Of a DNA stretch of 64,000 nt, positions 1-14,308 are shown in pieces. Made by a program: the position numbers and the translations under genes. The first letter of the stretch is position 1; each line of letters starts with the position of its first letter. The notes below the pieces were generated by a model that saw only the letters and a program-made list of their open reading frames with translations, had not been told where the DNA came from and did not search any database. Origin of the DNA: Apis mellifera (taxonomy: Eukaryota > Arthropoda > Insecta > Hymenoptera > Apidae); the NCBI RefSeq assembly GCF_003254395.2, contig NC_037651.1:2046001-2110000 (forward strand). Reading direction: 5' to 3'.

Positions 1-3000
1 AATTGTCACAGCTTGTCACAAGTGGGGTTGTCATTATTAAACTATTAATCTTATTAATAATTAAAATTAATAATAATAACGATAAAATCACGAAAAAAAG
101 GAGTGAAACAATGATAATATTAAATGATAAAAATTTTAGGGACTAAGGGATAATTAATAATGCAACAATAATTATAGAAATAAAATAAATAGTGGTAAAC
201 GGTATTAATTATTAATTATTAATTCTCCGCCTGTACGAAATGTTAAAAATTTCTTCTCTCTCCGAAAACGAAAACGTTGTTTAACGTACGATTAAGGCGA
301 CTTCTATGAAGAATCGTTTCCAATAACGAATAATAATAATAATAATAATAACAATAATAATAATAATAATAATAGTAATAATAATAGTAATAATAATAAT
401 AATGATAAAAGAAATATTATATGGTTAACGAGAAATTTAAATAAATGAAAAAAAAAAAAATTAAATAAAAAGCATTAAAGGTTGGTACGCTATTAGGATC
501 GTAGTAGAGCATATGTACAGGGTGATGCGATTAAAAATGTATTCGGGCATCGATCAGGCGTACGATTTTTCGAGTGTCCCGTTCGAAATAAATTTGAATT
601 GCTATTCGAAAAAAGAAAAAAAAAAAGATAAAAATAAATAAATAAATATCGAGAGAAATAAGATCGCGAATGTAGAATCGATTACGATTACGTTGTAAAA
701 TGTTAAATTTTGAAAGGGGCTAATTCGTCGATGAATTTCATAGATATATACGATTTTTTACTGGCTGTTCAAATAACGCATGAAATATAATAATGCAAAT
801 AATACGTGATTAAATTTTTAAATACGCTCACTTGAATTTTTTCTCTTTTTTTTTTAAGATAAAATTATTAGATAATTACAATTTTCAATTAATTAAAATT
901 TGTAAAGGATCCTATTATCCCTATATAACTGCCATTTCAAAATTTATCATATAATAACTCTATCTATCCTATTCTTTTGTATCAATTTTTCACATTTCTG
1001 ACATTCACTTTTTATTTTCTAATTTCATCATTTTCTTAAATATTACAAATATACAAATCTTTTTGTTTAACAATAAAATTTTTTCATGCACCATCCCTCG
1101 CGTTACCTTCTTTAATTCGAGATGAAGAGTAAAAAAAAAAAGTATTACTCTTCTCCCACTTTTATTATTATCTCGTTGATTCGTTTTTCTCCAAGAGAAT
1201 CGGTTTGAAAACCTCGGGTTAAAAAAGATGTAAAACGTGTCATCCACGAGAAATCTTGCTTTAAATGTCGAGCACATTTCTCCGTCAACGTTGCCTTAAC
1301 TCGGAAAATATCCTTCAAAGACCAACCTCGATCGTTCGAAAGAAACGCCCTCTGCCGAACAATGGTTCAATTACCGTCAACACTCGAAATCGTCAAACGT
1401 CGAACGCAAGACGCACGAGAGTCGACGAGTAGCCCCTTTCTATGACAGAAACCCAAGAAGAAGAAAAAGAAGAAGAAGAAGAACAAGTGGAAGAAAAAAA
1501 AAATATAAATATATATACGTACATAAATACTATATACATTTAAAAGCGAAAAGAAGCAAGAAATTTCGTCGACTGGAAAGTCTTCGAAACTTTCTCCTTA
1601 ACTCAAACTTTGTAGTCATTTACTCGACTCGTAATAAAATTAATCCAAGCGTTTTGGAGGAACTTATTAAGGTAAACCGGTAGAAATAAAACTAAAGATT
1701 GCTCATCGAGACACCTCATCGTTCAAGTGTCACAAACGACAATCCCACCCTCGGAAACTTCGAAGCGGATATGATTAAAAAAAAAGAAAAAAGAAAAAAA
1801 AAATAACGAGAAACGAACGTTTGTTGCGAACGAATAAACGAACAATTTTTTTCTTCTCTCTCTCGATGTATGATACCTACCTCTAACGATTGCGCGACGA
1901 TAACAATAAATATGTAACTAGGTGAAATTAATTATCGATCTTAATAAACCGGTGTAATCTATTTAGCCGAGATTTAAAAAGAAAAAAAAAAAAAAAAAAA
2001 CGAAGAATAACGAACGACTAGTAGTCAGAAAGGTAATTTTTAACGCGTAAGGTCTATTATATATACTTTGTATAGCACGTCAAAGTCTTCCGCAGAAGTA
2101 GTCTCCAAAGAAGTAGTTACAAGACACATGAGAAACAAAGACAAAAAGGCACACGAGACGAATTTCTTTCTTCTATTTTTTTCCGTTGTCTTTTCATTTT
2201 AAGGTTAGATTGTTGCAGATGAAATTGTCGGATTCTCAATGCAGTTTGGTAAAATTATTAATTAATTTTTCTCTTCTCGTGTAATCTCATAAAAAATTGT
2301 ATTAATTACCAACAATTTATATTATGTTTATTCGTTTATTTTCAATGAAAGAAGCATTTAAAATTATCATATAACGAGTAATATTCTATTTTAATAATAG
2401 AATAATCATATATTGTAATAAAACAAATTGTATTCAGTTTGTTTATTAAATTAACGAGTGGAACGAGTATTAACATTTTAGCCAATAAATTTTCAATCAA
2501 GTTAAAATTCTATTTACACGCAAAATTGGATTTTATTTCATATGCAACAATTTATAACCCTGTTTTAGAGGAAACAAATGGCAAAAAAGAAAAAATGTCC
2601 CTCGCTTCTCCGAGCACCTGTTTCCAAGAGAGTTAAAAACACGGAGTCCAGGGTTTCTATCGATTGGCCGATTAATAATATTATTAGAATACATTTGAGG
2701 GTATCCAAAAAATAAATAAAATAGAATAAAAAACGATGCTTGATCGAAGAATCGAAAGTAAAACTCTCGAGAGTGTTTCTTGCGAATAAACTCTGCATCC
2801 AGAACGATATCTTCCATTTACGAGAAATATTCTCTCCCCATCGTGCGATGCAATACGTGTTCGACTTCTTCTTTCACATGGTAATTCGTGAATAGCACGA
2901 AGAACGGATGGATCCAAGGAATCCATCCAAAGAGAGAAGCGTAAAGAAACGGGCAGGAATCACGAGATATCGATTTTGTGCAACTACGCTTATGGAAAAT

Positions 3001-5140
3001 GTTCTAATTCACATGAAAATCCGCGTGTTCTTCAGAAATATTAAAAAAGTACACACACACACAGACATACACACACAATTATTACAAACTCAGTCTCGAG
3101 AGTCCATTTTTCTGAGAGCAATCTGATGTCTCAACTGAAAGAAAGAAAGAATAATACGTTCATACGATGAATATTTTATAACCAGTTTCTAATTCACTAT
3201 GTGAAAAAAAATAGTCGAATGTATATATATGAATCCATGAATTTTCCAATTTTAATTAATCTCGCTCAATTTAAAAGAAACATCGACGAAAAATCAACTC
3301 TCGAGAATTTAACCCTCGAACGTGTCCGCGAAACATGTGAAGAAAAAAAAAAAAATACTGTGATCGATGGAGAATCAAAATTATCGAGTTTAAGAGACAT
3401 GCTCGTGTGATTCATTTTTGTATCGACGAGTAAACGAAAAAAAAGAAGAAGGAAAGAGGGAAAAAAGTATAAATACGGAGGAGGAGGAATCGAAGCGTGA
3501 AATTTTTGTTTCCTTGTAAATTAAACGCGCGCTTCGATTATTGCAGTAGTAGCAGTGCCCGAGGCTAGAGGTAGAGAAAAGTCGAAGAAAATAGGCGAGA
3601 TAACGTTTTGAGGGAGGAGGAGAAGCAAGTGTGTAATTACGCTTTTGTATTTAAATTAGTAAGAGAAATTTAATTCGCGCGTTTCACTCGAAAGACACTC
3701 GAAAGATCGACGGCTCTTTGTCCCCAATTTTATTAGACCGCTCTTTATTAGACGCGGAGGAAGCGGCAGGTCAGCCGAAATGAAGTATATAACTTAAAGT
3801 TGAAGTTATTACAGAGAAACTTGAATAATTGTGAAATTTAGAAATACGTATAATTTAGAAATTCGCCTCTGCAGAGATTTTTGTTCGAGCAGTTTGGAAG
3901 TTGGTTAAGTTCTGATATTCTAATTGAGTGTGTTCGTTGAAGCAAAGCTTTCTGAAAGCTTTCGTGTTTTGCGAAAAGAAATATTTCAAATGTAAATTTC
4001 AATACGAATTTCAAAAATGATTAATTTCAAAACACAAAAGTAAGCTTGTAAGAACAATTTCTCTCAAAAAGATTAAGAATCCAGAACAGATTGAAATAAA
4101 TTTGATTGTGAAAGATTTCTTTTATCAAGTAACAAACCATTTATATTTCGAATTCACGTTGAAAAAATAAAACACGTATTTTCCATATTGCCGTCACGTA
4201 TGAATAAATTTTTTCCTTTCCATTCACCGAAAGGATAAAATCAGATCCATTTCCATCCATTTCGGCTGAACCTGTATATATAAATGTATAAATATATCCA
4301 TGTAACGCATATACTGTATCTATAGACGCGAAGAGATTGAATTAAAATAGGGCGAAACGTGGCGTGTGTAAAACGGATAAAACTGAAGAGAGGTGAAAAT
4401 TGGAAAAATTGTGATCGTTGCTCGTGATCCTCATTGTTGAGGATTTTTTTCATCGAACGATTCTTCGTGAAATTAATTACCAAGGAGAACCAATAAGAAA
4501 TATTTAATATAAATTTCACATTGAAGTTGAAATTAATCTTAATCCAAATTTAAATGTTTATATTATCGTGAAGATTTTAGGTTTGATTAATTTTTTCTGA
4601 CCCAATGTCTCTTTTAATTATTTCCTACAAATTAATAATTTAAAGTAATCTAATTTACTTAAATTGTTCCAACTTTGAATCTACTAAATATAAATGTATT
4701 ATTTTATTATATCTTCTTTATTATTTTCTTATATCTTATTATTTTATTATTATCTTCTCATTATTGAGAATAAAATTCAAAAGAAATAATAAATCAACAT
4801 GAAAATTATATCAATCATGAGGAATCATCGTGCAAAGAGATTCTATATTCACAAAATCGAAAAATGTGAAATGGAACAAAGAGAAAGAAGAAAAAGGAAA
4901 TGGCAAGAATAAAACGACGAGGATCACGGGATGGTTAGAGGTGGAATGCGTGGAGTGGCGGAGTTATTATTTCTCGCGATTCACTGCCGCAGACTTCCTT
5001 CAATGGCAGCGTGAATTACTCAAGAAATTAGGATAAACGAAATTAGCGCGGACACGCAATGTTCAAGTGCCAAATTTTTAGCTATCTTATATAAACACGT
5101 AATTTATCGCGCCTGTCGAACCCAGCAGACGCTTAATTAG

Positions 5141-5181
5141 CGAGCGAGCGAGCGAGCGAGCGAGAGAGAGAGAGAGAGAGA
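5141..5181. repeat. GAGC tetranucleotide run passing into GA dinucleotides
   Basis: GAGC repeated several times, directly followed by a pure (GA)n run. A compound microsatellite. Confidence 0.9.
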
Positions 5182-5449
5182 CTGTTTTTAAAATTGGTTG
5201 ACTGAGAATGGTTGAAGGGATTTGTATTAAGATTGTATTCATACGATTCGTTGTAAACAATTACGGGGCGTCGTGCTGGAATTATAATTGTTATTTAATC
5301 GATTATGATAAACGCGCGTGGAACGATTCGAGGGATTAATTTGATTAATCGAATCTCATCAACGTCGTTCTTGTTGATCGTATTATCATAGATTGATAGT
5401 TTTATAGAGGCGAAATTTTTCAAATCGTATAAGACACCGAAATTCGAAA

Positions 5450-5564
5450 TCGGCCAAATCGGGGAGAGGATCACTTTTGGCTCACCTGCTTGTCTGAATT
5501 AAATATTATCGTTTACAATTGCCAAAGGGATATAGGCCAAAAGTGATCCAACTTTGGGCCGACC
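5450..5564. repeat. inverted repeat / long hairpin
   Basis: GGATCACTTTTGGC (5468-5481) and its exact reverse complement GCCAAAAGTGATCC (5536-5549) are 54 bases apart. The pairing extends outward with gaps (TCGGCCAAA near 5450 against TTTGGGCCGA near 5553-5562). It could be a foldback element or a structured transcript. Confidence 0.6.
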
Positions 5565-8117
5565 GACGGTTAAATCTGTCTGTAGTCGCGCATCAAACGT
5601 GTATAATTGAGATCAGATGAACAGCCTTGAGAAAATTTGAGAGAATTCGAGGAAAGGAGTGGTGATGATTTTAAACGTTTAAACGTTATTCGAATTTGCT
5701 TTGGATTCATCAGCTTATGATCGCAAGATTTTTTTTTTCAAAATGGTTAAATCGGATTGTAGATATTTGAAAATTTGTGAGGGAAAAAGATTTGGGATGT
5801 TTAAAGATAATGCAGATAATACAATAGGAAATATCCAGAATAAATATATATTTAATATACGTCTTTATTAATAATGTTGATTATTATATCGTTGATGATT
5901 CGTAAAAATACGAATTTATAGTCAAGTATCTACAATCTAATCAAAAAAATTAAGTATAAAACGATCTTTCGAACGTTCTCGAAGCTTATATTATCGAATT
6001 TGTTGTTTAGAAAAGTTTAAAAAATGGAAATTTCATTGGAAAATTCGATTGGATAAAACGCTCAAACGATTCGCGAATATGTAGCATTGTTAGAAAGAGT
6101 GAGGAAAGGAAAGGAAGAAATCGGTAATTAACATATTTTTACTGCATTCTATTGAAATTGTATTGCATCCGTCTTGATTTTTCTCGAGTCGTTGGAGCGA
6201 CGTAACAAACGAGAGAAGAGGATAAAAAAGAAAATAGAAAGAAACAATGCGTCACAGCCAACTGAATTTAAAGAAAAAAAAAAAGAAGAAAAAAAAAAAG
6301 GAAAACTTGAATTTTTACAAAGAGATAAACGAAAGAGTCGATATTTTTCGAATACATAGGCAAATCTCGTTCCCTTCGTTTCAAGGAAAGATCGGTTTGA
6401 AAAAAAGTTCTCACACTCTCTCACCACGATGTTACAACGTTTTTTGAAAAAAATCTCCTCTGTTTTCCTTCTTTAGACGATCAATAATATAATCGATAAC
6501 CGAGCCGAAGGAAGAAGTAAGAAGAGACGAATAAAAAAATAATAGAAAACAAAAAAAAGAAAGAAAGAAAAGGCCATAAGCTATCCAGCTATCGCTTGGA
6601 GACAAATAAAAAAACAAGGAAAGAAAGAAAAATATAAAGAAACGATGAAACGAGAGAAAGAGAAGAAAGGAAAGAAGAAATATTATGAAAGATCTAAATT
6701 GATAAAAGAACAAAACAAAAACAAAAAAATGTCAAAAAACGAAGTATTAAACGTGTACTAAGTATTAAAAAAAAAAAAGAAAAATCTCTACGGCATATTT
6801 AAAACCGTGTTGAATGGAAAACGCGAATATTCGTGATGAAAGGGGGGGAAAAAAAAAGAAAAAAGAAGAAAAGAAAAAAAAAGGAACCGAGAGGAACTAA
6901 ATAAACCTTAAACTAAAATGAATCAATAATCGAGTAAAACTGAATATTAAACGCTAGCCTGTAATCAATAGACACGTAGTATATATAATTACTTCGAGCA
7001 AATATAAATTTATAGGGGTGATTCAAATGGTAGTCTATACTAGAAGTTAGGCTCGAATTTTTAATCGAGATCATTTTCTCTCTAAACTAAAGGAAAGAAT
7101 GCTATATTACTTAATTATCTCTTAAATCAATCTATCGAACTTAACGAAAGCTAAAGATAAAACGAATATAGATGAAAAGGATGAGAGGTATGCAAGTGTG
7201 AAAGAGAGAAGGAATGAGAGCGAGAGCGAAAGAGAGAGAAAGAGAGAGAGAGTATCGTAAGATAAGAATGATTGAGCTTGATCAAAATGGAAATCGAATA
7301 TAGAAAGAAGGATGATTATTTGTAGGGGGGTGAAAGGGTGACACGTGTCGAAGAAAGACGCACCGAGACGAGACGCACGAAACGCACGAAATTTCTATTT
7401 CTTCTCTACCTACTACGCCCTTTTCTCTTCCCTATATACGATATATATATATTTTAACGAAGGAATCGTCTCTTTATTGTCCACCGTTACACCAGTCGTC
7501 GAAGTCGTTACGAATATTATATATATATATATATATATAAAGAGAAGAAAAGAAGAAAAAAAGAAAAAAAAATAAAATAAAATAAAATAGGGGGGAAAAA
7601 AAGCGAGTCTAACGAAGGATATGATCATACATAACAAAAAGGAAGAAGAAGAAAAATATTTCGAGCCTGTGAGTGCGTGGGAGGGAGAGAAAGAAGAATG
7701 AGAAGAGAGAGTGAGAGGGAGAGAAAGAATGGCGGAGAATGTGTGCGTATGAGAGAGAGAGAAAGAGTGAACGAGAGAGACAAAATGAGAAATATTACGA
7801 AAATTCACGTGCAAAAAAAAAACAATATTATATTAAAAGAGAGAGAGAATAAATATTTACAACAAGAGAGAAACAAATTGTGAGAAAGAGAGAGCGAGAG
7901 AGAAAGAGAGAGAAAGCGAGCGAGAGACAGAGAGGAGAGAAAGAAGAGAGAGAGAGAGAGAGAGAGAAAAGAAAACGATACTCCCTTTTTCCGTAGACCC
8001 TGGTGGGACGATGCAATTGAACTGACTCACCCTCGATCTCACTTGACTTTTAAATTATGCCTCGACAACAGCCTGGCCTGATAATAGTAAATTCATATTG
8101 AAGAACGTTTAAGTAAG

Positions 8118-8265
8118 ATAATAATAATAATAATAATAATATTAATAAATAATAATACTAATAATTATAACGATATTAATAATAATACTAATACTAATAA
8201 GATTAAGGAATAATAACGATAAATAATAGTACTAATAATATACTATTACTACTACTACTACTACT

Positions 8266-8315
<50 letters not shown>
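8118..8315. repeat. AAT-type trinucleotide microsatellite cluster
   Basis: Interrupted (AAT)n and (ACT)n runs over about 200 bases, ending with a nearly pure (AAT)n tract at about 8265-8312. A second shorter (AAT)n tract is at about 329-405. Confidence 0.9.
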
Positions 8316-11300
8316 TAAAAATTTGTTATATTTCTACGCTGGGCTCTTTTTCGAGGCAGAAACGTTGATCGATATGAAAATCCCTGTTAACTGGTGAGCA
8401 CGTAATCGCCGCATTGTAATATTATTAACATTATTACGTTATTATGAAATTGTTGAAATAAATGAAATGAATATAAACGCCTTCTATTTACTTATTCTTC
8501 GTTCTTCTCATCGAAACATTGAATCGTAAATAATTCTTTGAGTTGCTTCATAATTTTTAGGAATCTTAGGAAGTTTTTCTTTTTTCTTTTTATAGTAAAT
8601 AACCTTCCAAATTTTGCCTTCAAAATGTTCAATTTATAATTGATTCAATTTATAATTTAATTTTTTGAAAAATAATTGAAACAAATTAAATTTCTTTGAT
8701 TTACAATTATAGATTAGAATAGGATATAGAAAATAAGGTATAGAAAATAAATTTTCTTTTCATTTTTAATAATCTTTATTTCCTTATAAAAAGAACTATA
8801 TCTATAAATCTATCTTAATGTTACGTCTATTTAATGAGAAATCAATGTTTTCGCATAAACATATTCGCGGCAACGTTTCTCATGCAAGATAATAAAGTAC
8901 AAATCTTCTCGGCTCAACAATTATTCTCCCTCATCCCTTCTCCCTTATATATTATTTATATACGATAATGTGATAAACGAGATAAACTAATATACACTCG
9001 CTATTACGATCATCCTTTTCTCTAGTAGACAAGAGAGTATTCCAATCGTGTTCCTATTTAAATCTTTTAACAATTTCCCTTCTTCGTGCCAACTCGTTAT
9101 AAAACCCTTTCTCTGTTATTATTTTCAATACAATGTGATCATTGTGATAATTTTTTTCGAACGTTTCAAAAATTCTATCGAACGTTCTTCTTTTTTTGTC
9201 TTTTTTTTTTTTACTCTTTTCAAACGATTTGGCAAATGTTTAACGTTAAATTTAAAAATTTCATAAGAAGAAACAATTGGAATTCAGAGAACCGTTAATA
9301 ACGCGTTAATCAATTTATCATACTTAATTTTGAACTAGTGCTTTAATGGTTTTTTTATTATACGATATATGTATATATAATTTGAGATATTTCTTATCAA
9401 GTATACGGTTATACAGGGTGTCTCTGTATTTTTCTGACCAAATTGCATAATTTATGATAATTAAATTTTCATTTCGTGATTTTTATCGAAAATTCTCGAG
9501 AGCAACTTTTATAAATGGACTCTTGTTGCAAACTCTCGCTAATTGTTGTTTCTCTTATGTTAAAAGAGTTTTATTTTCAAATAAATTTCGCACTTTAATG
9601 CAGAATTTATTGCATATTCAGCCTAAGTTTAATATTTTCAATTCATTTTATAAACAGATTGTGAATTTTTATGAATTTATGGAACATGTATAAAATGCAC
9701 GCGATATGGAAAAAGATACACAAAATATCCAAAGTAGAATGCATATTGTGAATTTCAATAAACATCCATTTATAATTTTAAACTTGTCACGCGCAATTTA
9801 TAACGTGCAAGTTGGTCGAAAAAATTAGAAAAACATCCTGTATATTCATATGCGTTATTAAATCTACATGAATGAAATTATATCTAATAGCTGAATTAAG
9901 AAACGGTCTAAATATTTGTCTAAATATAGATGAGTGAATATATGCATATTGAAAAATTAACGATGTCCGCTAAGATAATATACATTAAAAAAATGGAGGA
10001 AATTAATGGAAATTTGTTCAAACGTTTATTTAATTAGCGGTAATTCACGCCTTTTTTGTGCGATAAATTTCAATACGGTACGGTTTGATTGTTGTAACGC
10101 TGATAAAATGATTTCCCTTAGACATTTAATTTTAACGATAACTAGATTTATAGTTCGAGTGGAATAAGCTTCCAATTGCTACACGTGAGAATCAATGAGA
10201 GTACATTCTTACAATTTTTTCATATTATATAGAAAAAGAATAATCTACTCGTTTAATTTCGATTTTATTAAATGAAAATTTAGTCTTTCAATGTATTCTA
10301 TGTGTTCATAAGAGAACACTTAGAATAATTAAAATACTTGTAGAATAAATAGAGCATTGTTATAATTGTTGAAAAATTAAGTTTACACTTATTCAGAAAA
10401 TTTAAATTATACTTTTAAATATAATTCTAACAAATATTGTATTTAATTGTATGACTTATGAACAAAGTATTTATTAATAAAAGTTGTTTAATAAGAAACT
10501 TGAAAAAATATATTAAAAATTCAAAGTGTATAATATACAATAATAACGAACAATAACGTTATATAATAGCATTTATATTTTTAAAAAAATTTATACGTAT
10601 AAAATGATATTAACCCTAAAATATTTAATGTTATCTTTTCTTTTCTTTTATATCAATTTGAACACATTATGATTTAAAAGTAAAGATTTACAAAAACATG
10701 TATTTGTTCAATTTACTTTAAGGATAATCGAAGATGCAAAATTTTTTATTTTGATTTGCAATTGAAGAGAAAATTTTCAGGAAAAAAAAAGAATTTATAA
10801 AACAAAAGCTAAATCATCTTGCAAATTTTCCAATTTTTATACAAATATTTTAAATATAATATAAAAAAATTAATTAATATTCTCTTGATATCAAAAATTC
10901 AAGAAAAAAATTATTTCTCTTTTCTTTATCATAATCTTTTTTAAATTTCATTCATTTAAACAAAGGCCAAATTAATCTTTCTCTTCTTCAAAAAATTTCT
11001 CAATTACTTATAATGAAATCAATTTAATGTACAGAATGTTGATATATTCGTGAGACATATTTGAGAATAATAACATGTCCTCGTTCTAATGCAAACTTCG
11101 ATTAATCTCCTAAAATTCAAATAAATCAACCAATCCTCGACCAATATTTTTGTACTTTTGCAATTTTTTTTTAGAATTGAATCCTCTCTCAAATATATCT
11201 CGTCACACATCCTGTACAAGTAATAATATATCGACGATTCGATTCAATAATTCAATCGTCTCAATAAAAAAAAAAAAAGTCTTCATCTAAAATCGTCTCA

Positions 11301-13013
11301 TTGCGATTCTCATATACATGCATACTCTCGCATATTCTCGAGTGAACAACGCTATAAAATATATAGAATTAAAATGTATAGAAATGAACAAGCATTATCT
11401 AATTACTCCACTTCACGGGGGGGGGACTAAACTCTAGTTATTGTATCTCTGTTCAAGGAAGACACGTGTCACCCTAACGTTACTCTAAATCTGATGAATG
11501 ATATCTCATACACATCAGGATTTATATTCATACAAGCGAGGACAACGAATCACAAACACGTTCAACGATGAATTTTGTTAAAACATGGGTCTCGTGTTCT
11601 CTTTTTATTTCCACCCATCACCTAAACTTCCAAGAAATTATCTTAGATCCATATTTAGAAGATTACTCTCTTCTATCGTTGATAATTTTGAAGATTGTAA
11701 AAGTTCAGGTCGTTTCTTTTTTTTCTTTTTTTTTCTTTTTCTTGATTTATTTCATCTTTCACGTATAAAATTATGAAAACGATTTGAACTGTTTCTTATT
11801 AATCAAATTTAGAAGTATCTCGATTCGAAAAGAAGTGAATGTTGTTCGATAATATTAGGTTGTTGCATATTCCCTATTTTTACAAATATATATACACATA
11901 TAAAATCATTTAGAATTTGAAACTAGATTAAATTTTAATCGTGCATTATATCATTCTAGTTGAATTGTGTTACAATTATAAATAGAGTAAGAGAAAATAT
12001 AAATTCTCAATAATATTGCATATAAATATTATAATAAAATATATTTTAACATTAAATTCAAATGTTTCTTTCACACATTTCGATTGACGATACTAAAGAT
12101 AAAGTGTTTTTAAAATTCCAATATTAAAAGAACTGCCATTCGTGTGTGAAAAATTAAATCAATTGACAAATAAATCGATCATTAATAAAATCAATTCGAA
12201 TATTACTTTCAAATTATTTTTCCTCGAAATGTGAAACATTTTCACAATATATGATAAATATAAATATAAATCTCTCATAGATTACATATTTTGAAACGAC
12301 AACGAAGGCAAATGAATGAACACTACGTTATCTTCTCTTTAATCTGCAACAACATAATATTTAGATATTTTCCATCGGTGGACAATAGAGATTCTAATCG
12401 AAATTAAAATCGAAAAGTTCTGTTATATTATATACAGTAACAATTGGGATAATCACATATAACAATTGGGATAATCCGCGAGGCACAACTGTAGGCGATA
12501 CATATGAGAAAAATCAACGTTTCGTTAAATCGGTAACCACAAACACCCTTCGCGTAATGGAGCAAAACTTTCTATTAGAGAAAACATGACCGTTTTAACA
12601 ATCTTCTGTATATTATAGCGTGGGTATCATATATTCGTATATATGATATTTCATTACTCCTTATTCTTCTTCGCTTTTCCTTCTCTTCCTCTTTTATTAA
12701 CGATTATGTACGCAGGGCCGTGACATTGTGCTTATAATGTGCGCTTCCGCTGTCACGTCTCAAGCAGTTGTGACGATTCAATTCTCTTATCGTTCTTTCT
12801 CTCTTTCTTTTTCGAGAAATTTCCGTAGGAGAGTCTGTTTGAAAAAGTGAGAAATTTGGAAAAAGTTATAATTCACATCGGTATTGAAATATTAAATGTT
12901 TCGATATTGGAATATTTTAAAGTTTGATTTAAAAAATTGTCGAATTTTTAAAATTTCGAAGTTTGAAATTTATAAAATTATAAATAATATGAAATTTCAA
13001 AACTTCAAATTTT
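8316..13013. other. AT-rich intergenic DNA without recognised genes
   Basis: Apart from the inverted-repeat element at 9412-9842, I see only AT-rich unique sequence, a G9/G10 tract near 11417, a short duplication of AACAATTGGGATAATC near 12440-12478, and somewhat GC-richer DNA at 12700-12840. All open frames are short and AT-biased. Confidence 0.5.
9412..9842. mobile_element. 427-bp non-autonomous element with terminal inverted repeats and TA duplication
   Basis: CAGGGTGTCTCTGTATTTTT... begins at 9414, and the inverted end ...AAAAACATCCTG stops at 9840. The arms match at about 80% over some 35 bases: ACAGGGTGTC...TGACCAA against ACAGGATGTT...CGACCAA. TA (or TATA) directly flanks both ends. 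The TA duplication and short element suggest a MITE of Tc1/mariner type. The internal 79-codon open frame shows no transposase motif I recognise. Confidence 0.72.
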
Positions 13014-13445
13014 CGCAAAGTATAGAAGTTTGAAAATTCCAAATTGTTAAAATTTCTAAATTTCAATATCAAAATTCAAGTTTAAAGTGAAAATATTTTC
13101 AATTATTTATATGATTAAAGAATTTTTTCGCAAAATATAGAAGTTTGAAAATTGTCAATGATCAAAATTTAAGTATAAAGTAAAAATATTTTCAATTATT
13201 TATACGATTGAGGAATTTTTTCGCAAAGTATAGAAGTTTGAAAATTCCAAATTGTTAAAATTTCTAAATTTCAATATCAAAATTCAAGTATAAAGTAAAA
13301 ATATTTTCAATTATTTATACGATTGAGGAATTTTTTCGCAAAGTATAGAAGTTTGAAAATTCCAAATTGTTAAAATTTCTAAATTTCAATATCAAAATTC
13401 AAGTATAAAGTAAAAATATTTTCAATTATTTATACGATTGAGAAT
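13014..13445. repeat. 115-bp tandem repeat
   Basis: CGCAAAGTATAGAAGTTTGA recurs at 13014, 13129 (variant), 13222 and 13337. Steps are 115, 93 and 115 bases, so one unit has lost about 22 bases. The last two units are nearly identical, pointing to recent duplication. Confidence 0.93.
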
Positions 13446-14308
13446 TCAAAATTTTAATATACGAAATTAATAAAAAATGTCATAACATAAATACACAGAT
13501 TCGATTGAAATGAAATTCGATCGACTCTCCATTTCTGAATTCTTTGCAATTAATTCTGGATTAAAATTGCAGCACGGCCAACTTTGTTCGAAATGAATAA
13601 TGGAGTAGAAAAATGGAGACGCGTGTGTCTGTCGTGAACGTTGTCACGGCCCTTCGATGATGACGATTCATCAAACACGAGTTCTGCTAGATTACAATAA
13701 TGGCAACGATTATTTGCACGATTAATATCAAAATTATTTGATGTCTACGCTCTATGCTTATTCCTTATTCCCGATTAACCGATTTACTCATCTAGGATCT
13801 GCTTGGTCAATCGGATATTAATTTTAATATTGGATTCTTAATTTGCGTTTAACCAGCACTCAATTTTGCGTCGAAGGAAGACAATTATAATCGTGATTAA
13901 TTTCGAGGAATTAGAAGAAAATTGTTTAAAATTAATACGATATTTCAGTTTCGATGAAGAAAATAATCTGATTGAATTGATCGAATTACAGAATGAAATT
14001 CAATATTTTTTACTAATTTGGACGATTATATACGACGAGTGCTGTTGTGAGCTTCGTTCCTTCACAATTTTTTCAACTTCAGTTACATCGCCATCATTTC
14101 GAGCGTTTAAAATGTTTCGAAAAACGAAAAATCTCCCAAAAATCTCTTCTTCGAATAATTTTTTCGAAACAAGCTACTAAAATGAAAAAGCTTGAAAATA
14201 TATTAATTTCATCATAATCTTATCTCGAGACGAGAGGAATACACGTAATTTTACACAAAAGAGAATATTGAATATGAGAAGATGAAACGAAAATTGCGAT
14301 GATAGCAA
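13446..14308. other. intergenic DNA downstream of the receptor gene
   Basis: Lies 3' of the receptor gene on its transcribed strand, so part could be its 3' UTR. A 104-codon plus-strand frame (13866-14180) has AT-driven composition and no domain that I recognise. Confidence 0.4.

Larger units (their letters stand above)
1..8117. other. non-coding, A- and purine-rich low-complexity region
   Basis: No supported exon. The plus strand is strongly purine-rich, especially 6180-8000 (runs of GAAA, GAGA and AAGAAG), with few pyrimidine runs. Besides the microsatellites and the hairpin at 5450-5564, it shows CA-rich DNA near 3048-3080. It may include a long 3' UTR of a gene beyond the left edge, which the sequence alone cannot prove. 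Confidence 0.4.

Noticed and set aside
512..530. ACAGGGTG near 518 as a second copy of the element end seen at 9414
   Set aside because: Only eight bases match and no inverted partner or TA-flanked second end was found.
7413..8042. Minus-strand frames of 61-133 codons rich in Ser, Leu and Phe
   Set aside because: Translation of GA/CT microsatellites. No domain and no balanced codon use.
13866..14180. 104-codon plus-strand frame
   Set aside because: AT-rich composition, no homology recognised, no splice or start context, and adjacent frames behave alike.
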